From positions 372,001 through 436,000 of the forward strand of contig JAWKZQ010000001.1 in NCBI GenBank assembly GCA_041395865.1: DNA of 64,000 nucleotides, written 5' to 3'. This document shows positions 27,312-35,789 of this stretch, piece by piece. Within the stretch, counting starts at the first letter, position 1. Each line of letters opens with the position of its first letter. The position numbers were made by a program, and so were the translations under genes. The stretch comes from IMCC2047 sp041395865 (GTDB taxonomy: Bacteria; Pseudomonadota; Gammaproteobacteria; Pseudomonadales; IMCC2047). The notes under the pieces were generated by a model. It made no database searches. It had not been told where the DNA came from and saw only the letters and a program-made list of their open reading frames with translations.

Positions 27312-28634
27312 ATGACGATTAAACATCCTGGATTGATTGAATCCAAAGTCTTTACCCATGACAAAAACTGGGAAATAGATCGCGCAGCCACAACGGGTAT
27401 CTACGATATCCGCGGTTTCGGTGCCAAGCGCAAAGTTCCTCACTTTGACGACCTGCTGTTCCTGGGCGCCAGTGTGTCACGCTACCCGCTGGAAGGTTAC
27501 CGTGAAAAATGTGCTACCGACGTTGTTCTGGGCACACGTTTCGCCAAAAAGCCTCTGCACCTGGATATCCCTATTACGATCGCCGGTATGAGCTTTGGTG
27601 CATTGAACGCCAATGCGAAAGAGGCTCTGGGTCGTGGTGCGAACAAAATGGGTACTTCCACCACAACGGGTGACGGTGGTATGACACCTGAAGAGCGTGG
27701 CCACTCCAAAACCCTGGTCTACCAATACCTGCCTTCTCGTTACGGCATGAACCCAGACGATCTGCGTAAAGCGGATGCTATCGAAGTGGTGCTGGGTCAG
27801 GGTGCGAAGCCTGGTGGTGGCGGTATGCTGCTGGGTCAAAAAATTACGGATCGTGTTGCGAAGATGCGTACGCTGCCTAAAGGTGTTGACCAGCGTTCCG
27901 CGTGTCGTCACCCAGACTGGACGGGTCCAGACGATCTGGCCATTAAAATTACTGAGCTGCGTGAAATTACTGACTGGGAAAAGCCAATTTACATTAAAGT
28001 GGGTGCGACCCGTACTTACTACGATTGTAAGCTGGCCGTCAAAGCCGGTGCAGACGTGATCGTGGTTGATGGTATGCAAGGTGGTACGGCTGCAACTCAG
28101 GATGTATTCATCGAGCATGTAGGTATTCCTACACTGGCAGCGATTCCTCTGGCTGTTAAAGCGCTGCAGGAAATGGGTATGCACCGTAAGGTTCAGTTGA
28201 TTGTTTCCGGTGCCATCACTAATGGTGCTGACGTTGCTAAGTGTATGGCACTGGGTGCTGACGCTGTTGCAATTGGTACGGCTGCACTGATCGCTTTGGG
28301 TGACCAAAACCCTAAATTTGAAGAAGGCTACAACAAGATCGGTTCTTCTGCCGGTTACTACGATGATTACCATGAGGGTCGTGACCCTGCGGGTATCACC
28401 ACACAGGATCCTGAATTGGCTGCCGGCCTGGACCCTGAACTGGGTGGTCGTCGTATCGCCAACTTCCTGCAGTGTATGGTTCTGGAAGCCCAGACAGTTG
28501 CACGTGCCTGTGGTAAGTCTCACCTGCACAACCTGGAGCCGGAAGATCTGGTTGCCCTGACAGTGGAAGCTGCGGCGATGGCCCGCGTTCCTCTGGCTGG
28601 CACTGACTGGATTCCTGGTCAGGACAAGTATTAA
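27312..28634 (+). CDS. mgsC: N-methylglutamate synthase subunit C (glutamate-synthase FMN domain)
   Basis: The 440-residue FMN-binding subunit with the (beta-alpha)8 barrel of glutamate synthase (GlxD-like). Landmarks are ITIAGMSFGALNANAKEALG, STTTGDGGMTPEE, LGQGAKPGGGGMLLGQK, IKVGATRTYYD, DVIVVDGMQGGTAATQ and GADAVAIGTAALIALG. It reduces the imino intermediate in making N-methylglutamate. It is the last gene of the cluster and is followed by an intrinsic terminator 47 bases on. Confidence 0.9.
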   Translation: MTIKHPGLIESKVFTHDKNWEIDRAATTGIYDIRGFGAKRKVPHFDDLLFLGASVSRYPLEGYREKCATDVVLGTRFAKKPLHLDIPITIAGMSFGALNANAKEALGRGANKMGTSTTTGDGGMTPEERGHSKTLVYQYLPSRYGMNPDDLRKADAIEVVLGQGAKPGGGGMLLGQKITDRVAKMRTLPKGVDQRSACRHPDWTGPDDLAIKITELREITDWEKPIYIKVGATRTYYDCKLAVKAGADVIVVDGMQGGTAATQDVFIEHVGIPTLAAIPLAVKALQEMGMHRKVQLIVSGAITNGADVAKCMALGADAVAIGTAALIALGDQNPKFEEGYNKIGSSAGYYDDYHEGRDPAGITTQDPELAAGLDPELGGRRIANFLQCMVLEAQTVARACGKSHLHNLEPEDLVALTVEAAAMARVPLAGTDWIPGQDKY

Positions 28635-28681
28635 TTAACACTTGGTAACTGCCGAAAGCCGGCAATTGCAAAAGTTAATTG

Positions 28682-28711
28682 AAAAAGCCCGCACTATGCG
28701 GGCTTTTTTTT
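28682..28711 (+). terminator. Rho-independent terminator ending the mgd-gmaS-mgs cluster
   Basis: AAGCCCGC pairs with GCGGGCTT around the loop ACTAT, preceded by an A run and followed by eight T. The flanking A and T runs would also let it work on the minus strand. Confidence 0.93.
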
Positions 28712-28803
28712 ACCTGCCATTTGGTTGTTTTTCAGTTAGCTCGACCTTTATTTACGGCCAACGCTATACTTTTCGGTAGGAGACAGGGAGTGGAGTTTAA
28801 GCC

Positions 28804-31800
28804 ATGACAAACGATCCGCTGACAATAGACGCCCGTACGTATGACGCTGCAATGGATAACCTGAGCGAAGATGTTCATGCCTATTTCCTCGCCGATGAGC
28901 AGGCGGTCGTCGAATCTTTGCTGGAAAAGGCGACAATGTCGCCGGATCAGGTTCATGAGGCGCAACAGTTTGCCACAAACCTGATTGAGTCGATCAGAAG
29001 CCGGCTTTCCAAGGCGACGGGGTTGCATGCATTGCTGAGTTATTATGACTTGTCCTCCCGTGAAGGGATTGTCTTAATGTGCCTGGCCGAGGCGTTGTTA
29101 CGAATCCCTGACGATGACACCGTGGATGCCTTGATAGCGGATAAGCTGGCCAGCGGCCAGTGGCATCAGCATTTAGGGAAGAGTGAATCTTTTTTTGTTA
29201 ACGCCTCAACCTGGGCGCTGCTGTTAACGGGACGGCTGCTCAAACCGAAGGAGCTGGATAGCCAGACCCCCGAGTCATTTTTTTCCGGTATAGCTGAGCG
29301 TATGGAAGAGTCGGTGTTGAGGGCCGCAATTCGTCATGCGATGCGTATCATTGCCGAGCAGTATGTGTTGGGCGCAGATATCCGCGATGCTTTGCAGCGA
29401 AGTCAGCGTGACGGACGCCAGGACTATCGGTATTCGTTTGATATGTTGGGGGAAGCCGCATTAACGAGCCATGATGCCTCCCGCTACCAACAGGCATACC
29501 TGGAGGCCATCCAGGCAATCGGAGATTTGGTGGACCACAGTCAACCGATTATGGCCCGCCATAGTATCTCCATCAAACTGTCCGCGTTATTTCCCCGTTA
29601 TGAGTTCAGCCAGTGGCCGCAGGCTGAAAACGCCTTAACAGAGACCCTGCTGCTTTTGGCTGGGGCTGCCAGGGAAGCAGGTGTTGCGGTGACTGTCGAT
29701 GCCGAGGAAGCCGATCGCCTGGCAATGTCACTACGCATCTTTGCCCGGGTTTTCTCTGATCAGGCACTTGCTGGCTGGGGCGGTTTGGGATTGGCTGTGC
29801 AGGCTTACCAAAAAAGAGCATTACCCGTGCTGGCGTTCCTGAATGAGTTGGCCGCTCGCGAAGGCAAACAAATTCCGGTCAGGTTGGTGAAGGGGGCCTA
29901 CTGGGATACGGAAATTAAGCGGGCCCAGCAGCAGGGACTCAGGGACTACCCGGTTTTTACCCGAAAAAATAATACCGATCTTTCTTACCTGGCCTGTGCC
30001 CGCTACCTGCTGGATAGTTCGGTTAACCTCTATCCGCAGTTTGCGACCCATAATGCCTATACGTTAGCCAGTATTGTGAAACTTGGTGAGGGCAAGCGTT
30101 ACGAGTTCCAACGGCTGCAGGGCATGGGCGAGGAGCTTTACAGTGAGGTGCTGGAAACCCACCGGCTTGAGGTGCCCTGCCGGATTTATGCACCCGTCGG
30201 CGTACACGCGGATTTGCTGCCCTACCTGGTGAGAAGGTTGTTGGAAAACGGTGCCAATACGTCTTTTATCAACCAGCTGGCCCACCCTGACGAACCCGTG
30301 GAGCAGATGGTGATAGATCCGGTAGCGCGCGCACGGGCGCTCGAAGGAGATTTTCGTCACCCCGATGTTCCGATTCCTCAAAAGCTGTTCGGCTGCGAAC
30401 GGCTCAATTCGTATGGGGTTAACTTTCACGATGCCTGTGAAGTAAAAGCATTGCTGGATGATCTGCAGCCTTATCTTGAGGCGAGTTTTCATCAGCAGCC
30501 GATGATCGGCGGGCAACAAATATCCGCTGAGTCGCAGCCTGTCAGTAATCCGGCAGATACCGGTAAAGTGGTGGGTTATGTCGAAATCCTCGGAAGGGAC
30601 CAGGTCTGTGACCTGAAGCAGGCCATTGACATTGCCTATGCCGGGTGGGAACAGTGGTGTGACACAGCTGTGAACGTCAGGGCTGAATGTTTATTAAAAG
30701 CCGCTGATCTGTTTGAAATGCACCAGGCCGAACTGATTGCGATGTGTGTGAAGGAGGCCGGGAAAAACCTGCGTGATAGCCAGGCGGAAATTCGTGAAGC
30801 GGTGGATTTTTTGCGCTATTACGCGGTATCTGCGAAGCAGCTCTTCGCAGAGCCGCTACAATTGCCGGGCTTCACAGGTGAAACCAATGCCTTGAGTTTC
30901 AAGGGACGTGGAATTTTTGCCTGTATCAGTCCGTGGAATTTTCCCGTGGCTATTTTCTGTGGTCAGATTGCAGCGGCACTGGTGGCGGGTAACTCCGTAT
31001 TGGCAAAGCCTGCCTCGGCGGCTTGCCTGGTGGCCGGCAAAGTCGTTGAGCTGTTTTACGAAGCGGGCGTGCCGGCAACCGTGCTGCAGTTTGTGCCCGC
31101 TAAAGCCGATGTGTTTTCGGAAACAGTGCTCACCGATGCGCGTGTGGCCGGAGTTGCGTTTACCGGCTCAACGCAAACAGCGTGGGAGATTAACCGTGCC
31201 CTGGCTGCCAGAGAGGCGCCGATCGCAACCTTGGTCGCGGAAACCGGTGGGCAAAATGCGATGTTGGCGGACAGTTCCACATTGCCTGAGCAGCTGGTTA
31301 AGGATGTGTTGCAATCGTCATTCAATAGCGCCGGGCAGCGCTGTTCAGCCCTCCGGGTTTTGTATGTGCAGGAGGAGATTGCCACTCGTGTCATCGAATT
31401 GATAACAGGGGCAATGGAGCAACTGCAAATGGGGGACCCATGCGATCCGCAAACGGATGTCGGCCCCGTTATCAGTGCGGATGCAAAGCATAAACTTGAG
31501 GCGCATATCCGGCGCTGGAAAGAGCAGGGGCGGTTGCTGTATCAATGTCCGTTGCCGCAAACCTGTAAAGTGGGAAACTTTGTTGCTCCGGCATTGATAG
31601 AACTATCTGGTATTGAGCAACTGGAGGCGGAAAATTTTGGGCCTGTGTTGCATTTGGTGCGCTACAGTGCGAGCCAGTTGGAAGCGGTGCTGGATGCCAT
31701 CAAAGGTACCAATTACGGACTGACCTTTGGCGTGCACAGCCGTATTGAGCAGCGTGTGGCGGCGATTTGTGAAAAAATGCCAGTCGGTAACCTCTATGTA

Positions 31801-31980
31801 AACCGGGATATGGTCGGCGCTGTTGTTGGGGTACAGCCTTTCGGTGGGTGCCGGTTTTCAGGAACCGGACCAAAGGCTGGCGGCCCTCACTATCTGCTTG
31901 CTTTTGCGAGTGAACAGACCCTGACCACCAATACTGCCGCAGCAGGTGGAAACGCGCTGCTACTGGGGCAGCTTAAGTAG
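28804..31980 (+). CDS. putA: Bifunctional proline dehydrogenase / P5C dehydrogenase PutA
   Basis: Oxidises proline to glutamate in two steps at the inner membrane face. The 1058-residue protein starts at ATG 28804 after GGTAGGAG. The N-terminal arm and PRODH barrel (to about residue 500) show SIKLSALFPRYE and RLVKGAYWDTEIKRAQ. The aldehyde dehydrogenase domain (about 560-1050) shows SPWNFPVAIFCGQ, AETGGQNAM and the catalytic Cys847 in SAGQRCSALR. The ribbon-helix-helix DNA-binding domain of E. coli PutA is absent, so this is the non-repressor type. Its place right after the N-methylglutamate cluster is apt, because glutamate is the methyl-amine acceptor there. A separate promoter is expected after the terminator. 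Confidence 0.95.
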   Translation: MTNDPLTIDARTYDAAMDNLSEDVHAYFLADEQAVVESLLEKATMSPDQVHEAQQFATNLIESIRSRLSKATGLHALLSYYDLSSREGIVLMCLAEALLRIPDDDTVDALIADKLASGQWHQHLGKSESFFVNASTWALLLTGRLLKPKELDSQTPESFFSGIAERMEESVLRAAIRHAMRIIAEQYVLGADIRDALQRSQRDGRQDYRYSFDMLGEAALTSHDASRYQQAYLEAIQAIGDLVDHSQPIMARHSISIKLSALFPRYEFSQWPQAENALTETLLLLAGAAREAGVAVTVDAEEADRLAMSLRIFARVFSDQALAGWGGLGLAVQAYQKRALPVLAFLNELAAREGKQIPVRLVKGAYWDTEIKRAQQQGLRDYPVFTRKNNTDLSYLACARYLLDSSVNLYPQFATHNAYTLASIVKLGEGKRYEFQRLQGMGEELYSEVLETHRLEVPCRIYAPVGVHADLLPYLVRRLLENGANTSFINQLAHPDEPVEQMVIDPVARARALEGDFRHPDVPIPQKLFGCERLNSYGVNFHDACEVKALLDDLQPYLEASFHQQPMIGGQQISAESQPVSNPADTGKVVGYVEILGRDQVCDLKQAIDIAYAGWEQWCDTAVNVRAECLLKAADLFEMHQAELIAMCVKEAGKNLRDSQAEIREAVDFLRYYAVSAKQLFAEPLQLPGFTGETNALSFKGRGIFACISPWNFPVAIFCGQIAAALVAGNSVLAKPASAACLVAGKVVELFYEAGVPATVLQFVPAKADVFSETVLTDARVAGVAFTGSTQTAWEINRALAAREAPIATLVAETGGQNAMLADSSTLPEQLVKDVLQSSFNSAGQRCSALRVLYVQEEIATRVIELITGAMEQLQMGDPCDPQTDVGPVISADAKHKLEAHIRRWKEQGRLLYQCPLPQTCKVGNFVAPALIELSGIEQLEAENFGPVLHLVRYSASQLEAVLDAIKGTNYGLTFGVHSRIEQRVAAICEKMPVGNLYVNRDMVGAVVGVQPFGGCRFSGTGPKAGGPHYLLAFASEQTLTTNTAAAGGNALLLGQLK

Positions 31981-32054
31981 TGTAAAGTGGCGGAGCCCCG
32001 TGTAATAATGGGCGCTTGCGCCCTTTGTGCTAATAATAATTTTGGCGAAAGATA

Positions 32055-32723
32055 ATGGATATTCTAATTGCCGATGACCACGACCTGGTTATTTCAGGTT
32101 TGATAGGTGCACTTGAAAGCGCCTTCAATAATGCCAGCTTTTCTCTGGCCCATGATGCGGCCGAAGTTTTCCGGTTACTCACCCAAAAGCGGGACTATGA
32201 TATTGCCCTGGTTGATTTAAAAATGCCGGGAATGGACGGTTTTGCCTTCCTGCAGCAGTTATGCGACCAGTATCCGGAGTTAACGGTAGCGGTTATATCA
32301 GGCAGTGATGACTCGGCAACGATTAAAAAAGCCATTTCCATGGGGGTCTCGGGGTTTATCCCCAAAAGTGTTTCTCAGGATACCCTGGTCAATGCGGTTG
32401 CGCTGATGTTGAGGGGTGACATCTTCCTGCCGACCCATATCTTAACCCGAGAGGCGTCTAATTTGCCCGAAGACGCCCCGCCGCCGGTGGACTTGCAAAA
32501 CGCTTATGAGGTATTGACGGACCGGCAAAGAGAAATTTTGCTGCTGCTTGGCGATGGTCAGAGTAACAAGGAAATCGCGCGCCAACTTGAGTTATCTGAA
32601 AATACAATTAAGGTTCATGTCAGCGGTATCTTGCGCGCGCTTAAGTTACGGAATCGAACCCAAGCCGGCGTAATTGGTGAGAAGTTCAAGCAGAATTTTG
32701 AGCCTGATATCCCAAGTGAATAA
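32055..32723 (+). CDS. LuxR/NarL-family response regulator
   Basis: A 222-residue regulator with a receiver at 1-120 (acidic pocket DD7-8, phospho-Asp54 in LVDLKMPGMDG, Lys in FIPKS) and a LuxR-type helix-turn-helix at about 150-212 (LTDRQREILLLLGDGQSNKEIARQLELSENTIKVHVSGIL). It leads a group of four same-direction genes that ends with a hybrid kinase whose HPT could phosphorylate it. Its target genes cannot be read from the sequence. Confidence 0.93.
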   Translation: MDILIADDHDLVISGLIGALESAFNNASFSLAHDAAEVFRLLTQKRDYDIALVDLKMPGMDGFAFLQQLCDQYPELTVAVISGSDDSATIKKAISMGVSGFIPKSVSQDTLVNAVALMLRGDIFLPTHILTREASNLPEDAPPPVDLQNAYEVLTDRQREILLLLGDGQSNKEIARQLELSENTIKVHVSGILRALKLRNRTQAGVIGEKFKQNFEPDIPSE

Positions 32724-32768
32724 CAGGGCTTGATCAAGGCGATGGAATGCAAAGGAAAAGGCACATTG

Positions 32769-33761
32769 ATGAGCCTGCTGTTTAAACGGATTATCTGGGG
32801 CGTTTGCTGCCTGTTGTTATCGGTTGGAACGAGCCATGGGCAGGAACAAACCCGGATCGTTTTATTGCTTTCCGGGGATTCGAACCCCTATCAGGAAGTC
32901 GTTGCCGGGATACGCTCCGCACTTGGTAAAAAAGCGGGCGATGTAAGTCTCGAGACAGTTTCCCTGCAAAGTGTCGCCGAAACCGGGCTTGCCGGCTTGG
33001 ATGAGATTGACCTGCTGGTGGCAGTCGGTACCCGCGCTACGGGATTTGCCCTGGCGCAGCCCCTTGATGTGCCGGTGTTTTCAACCTTTGTGACGCGCAG
33101 CAGCCTGGTAGCCGCGGCTGCCGATAGCCGCACTCCCGGCGTACAGTTTCCTGAAGGCCTTCATTCTGCAATTGTTCTCGACCAGCCTGCAACCCGGGTT
33201 GTCGCTCTGACACGACTTATTGCCCCGCAAGCCAAACGCCTGGGCACGGTGGTCAATAACTCTGCGACGAATCGCCTTGAAGAGTTTAAGGCTGCTGTCG
33301 CTCAACAGCACTTGTCACTGACCTCCGCGATGTTACTGGAGGATAGCAATCCAATCCGAGATCTGAAGCAGGTCTTTGCTGAAAGCGATGCGTTTGTGGT
33401 TATTCCGGATGTGTCCAGTTTTAACAGTAAAACGGCCAAGTGGATACTCTTTCTCAGCTATCGTCACCGAATACCGGTGATTGGCTATTCACAAAAATAT
33501 ACCGAGGCTGGGGCGGCCATATCGCTTTTCACGGAACCCGACCAGGTCGGACGTGATACCGGTGAACAGATTCTGGGATTTCTAAAGCATGGTCATGCTG
33601 GAAATCCTCAAAACGTGGTTCGTTATCCCCGTTATTTCAGCTTAGCCGTGAATCCCACTGTGATGGATTCCCTGGGGTTGGAGCCACAGACGATTGCTGA
33701 GCTGAAGCAGCGTTTATTGCAGTTAGAAAGCGTCGTTCAAAGGGAGGCAGAAAGTGAGTAA
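32769..33761 (+). CDS. Orphan periplasmic binding protein (second copy of the type)
   Basis: A 330-residue exported protein with the same PF04392-type two-lobe pattern as the one at 10709 (TRIVLLLSGDSNPYQEVVAGIRSAL, FVVIPDVSSFNSKTAKWI, HRIPVIGYSQKYTEAGA). The start is ATG 32769 behind AAAGGAAAAGG, giving the signal peptide MSLLFKRIIWGVCCLLLSVGTSHG; the frame from 32730 begins with TTG and spoils the signal. No permease or ATPase accompanies it. It overlaps the following receptor gene by 8 bases. The likely role is ligand binding for the hybrid kinase two genes downstream. Confidence 0.8.
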   Translation: MSLLFKRIIWGVCCLLLSVGTSHGQEQTRIVLLLSGDSNPYQEVVAGIRSALGKKAGDVSLETVSLQSVAETGLAGLDEIDLLVAVGTRATGFALAQPLDVPVFSTFVTRSSLVAAAADSRTPGVQFPEGLHSAIVLDQPATRVVALTRLIAPQAKRLGTVVNNSATNRLEEFKAAVAQQHLSLTSAMLLEDSNPIRDLKQVFAESDAFVVIPDVSSFNSKTAKWILFLSYRHRIPVIGYSQKYTEAGAAISLFTEPDQVGRDTGEQILGFLKHGHAGNPQNVVRYPRYFSLAVNPTVMDSLGLEPQTIAELKQRLLQLESVVQREAESE

Positions 33762-35769
33762 ATGGTTTTTCCTGGTGGTGGTTTTGGCAGTGAGCGTTCC
33801 TTCTGCCAATGCCGGGATGACAGAGGCCGACCTGTTTGCAGATGTGCCTGTGGTGAATGGAGCGACCCGTTTACAACAGCGGGCAACAGAAGTGCCGGTA
33901 TCGGTGAGCATTATTGATCGTGAAATGATTCGAGCTTCCGGTGCGACGGAGGTGGCGCACCTGATGCGGCTCGTGCCGGGATTCCAGAGCTATTCTGTTT
34001 TAGGCAACCAGCTGGGGCTTTCTTCACGGGCGTTATCAACCGATTTTCCGGGGCATCTTGAGGTTAGGGTCAACGGCCGTTCTGTGTACGAGCCTGCTTT
34101 TTCGACGGTTGTCTGGTCGTCATTGGGTATTGATATCAAGGATATTGATTATATCGAGGTCATACGCGGCTCTAATACGCCCGCCTATGGGTCAAATGCT
34201 TTTTCGGGCGCCATTAATATTGTGACGCTGGACTCATTGAACAGCCCAGAGGTTTCGCTGCGGGCAGTGGCGGGCAGTATTGATACGCGCGAATTCAGTG
34301 CGAGTCACGCGGGGTCTACGAAGCACTTTAATTATCTTGTGTCTGTGTTATCGCGCGAGAATAGCGGCTTTCCCGCCCTCGATGAACCGAAAACCGGGCC
34401 CTGGCCGACGCACACGGTTAAAGATGATATGCGTACCCGCCAATTCCGGTTGCAGGGGCTATACACGCCTACGCTGGATGACGAGATACGCATCGCCATT
34501 GGTGTCGGAGAAGACAACCTAAGACTGCCCGAGAACGATGTCAGAGGGTATCACAACCGGGAGTTCGACAGTCATTTCCAGCAGGTAAGTTGGAAGCACG
34601 CCCTGGATAACGGTAATGTAACCTTGGATTTTTATCATAACTACCTGAGTATCAAAGATGATACGGTGCTTGGGCGTTTTTCCGAACTGATTGGTGTACC
34701 CCCTGCGCTTGCAGGCTTTCCTGGCCAGACAGACGAGGTCTTGCTTGGGGATATCCGCGATGGTTTATCGGAGCGTTACCATCTGGAGCTTCAGCATACC
34801 TTTGATGTGGCGCAACAGCTGCAAATGGTCTGGGGCGGTGCATTTCGAGTTGATCGATTGGGGAGCCGCTTCCTGATCGGTGATGATGACATTATTTCGG
34901 TGGAGCAGTATCAACTGTTTGCCAACGCCGACTGGCGCTTTCACCCCCAATGGAACATGAATGCCGGAGTGATGCTGGAGCATAACAGTTTGGTCGGAAC
35001 CTTTGCATCCCCGCGGGTCGGCATCAACTATCAATGGACCCGTTCCCAGACGGTGAGGCTTAGCGGAACCATCGGTAAACGCACGCCGTCGCTGTTAAGC
35101 GTTTATCAGGACACGGCGGTGACTTTTTCGGATGGAACGGTGATTGACCAAGTAGGTGGAACTGACGGTGAAGCCAACGAAGAACGTGTCGATCTGCTGG
35201 AGTTAGGTTACCTGGGTTATTTTCTCGATGGCGCCTTGAGCCTGGATGTGCGCGTGTTTCATGAAAGATTGCGCGATGCCCGTTACACCCCGGATGCACC
35301 AGCGAATGATTTGGATGGCGAGCAAAATCTTTGGCGCAACGGGTTGCGTTGGGATACCGATGGCTTTGAAGCGCAGCTGCAGTACAGACCGAGCCGCAAG
35401 TGGTTGTTGAGCTGGCAATACGCCTACCTGGATTTGGATGGTGTCTGGGAGGAGCCTGGTGACCCAGATGATCTGGGAAATCATTTGCCGACTCATAATA
35501 CCAGTCTGCTCTTGGCCTACAGGCCAACGCCAGACTGGGAATTAAGCGGTACCGTCTACCACACCTCAAAAATGGAATGGACGGGGGGTGACGAAGTGGA
35601 TGACATAACCCGAACGGATTTGCGATTGGCCAGGCAATTGAGGCTGGGCAACTGGCAGGGAGAGATGGAGGTGCTGGTTCACAATGCCTTTGGTGATTAC
35701 GTCGATTACGATGATGAGAACATCTTTGAGCGGCGGGTTTTCCTTAGAGTGCAGTTTGACTTGAATTAA
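33754..35769 (+). CDS. TonB-dependent receptor-like protein of the second sensory locus
   Basis: A 671-residue plug-and-barrel protein. GTG 33754 is preceded by GGGAGG and overlaps the previous stop by 8 bases. Signal peptide WFFLVVVLAVSVPSANA. The plug shows VPVSVSIIDREMI, VPGFQSYSVLGN, VNGRSVYEPAF and IEVIRGSNTPAYGSNAFSGAINIVT. The barrel ends VFLRVQFDLN, so the last residue is Asn, not aromatic, although Phe lies two before. It is more distant from the two receptors at 8.5 and 16 kb than they are from each other. Ligand unknown. Confidence 0.88.
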   Translation: MSKWFFLVVVLAVSVPSANAGMTEADLFADVPVVNGATRLQQRATEVPVSVSIIDREMIRASGATEVAHLMRLVPGFQSYSVLGNQLGLSSRALSTDFPGHLEVRVNGRSVYEPAFSTVVWSSLGIDIKDIDYIEVIRGSNTPAYGSNAFSGAINIVTLDSLNSPEVSLRAVAGSIDTREFSASHAGSTKHFNYLVSVLSRENSGFPALDEPKTGPWPTHTVKDDMRTRQFRLQGLYTPTLDDEIRIAIGVGEDNLRLPENDVRGYHNREFDSHFQQVSWKHALDNGNVTLDFYHNYLSIKDDTVLGRFSELIGVPPALAGFPGQTDEVLLGDIRDGLSERYHLELQHTFDVAQQLQMVWGGAFRVDRLGSRFLIGDDDIISVEQYQLFANADWRFHPQWNMNAGVMLEHNSLVGTFASPRVGINYQWTRSQTVRLSGTIGKRTPSLLSVYQDTAVTFSDGTVIDQVGGTDGEANEERVDLLELGYLGYFLDGALSLDVRVFHERLRDARYTPDAPANDLDGEQNLWRNGLRWDTDGFEAQLQYRPSRKWLLSWQYAYLDLDGVWEEPGDPDDLGNHLPTHNTSLLLAYRPTPDWELSGTVYHTSKMEWTGGDEVDDITRTDLRLARQLRLGNWQGEMEVLVHNAFGDYVDYDDENIFERRVFLRVQFDLN

Positions 35770-35789
35770 CGGGTGTCAGTGTAACGGTT

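Noticed and set aside
27477..28529. Long antisense frame opposite mgsC
   Set aside because: Same reason: no recognisable protein, fully shadowed by a clear glutamate-synthase-type gene.
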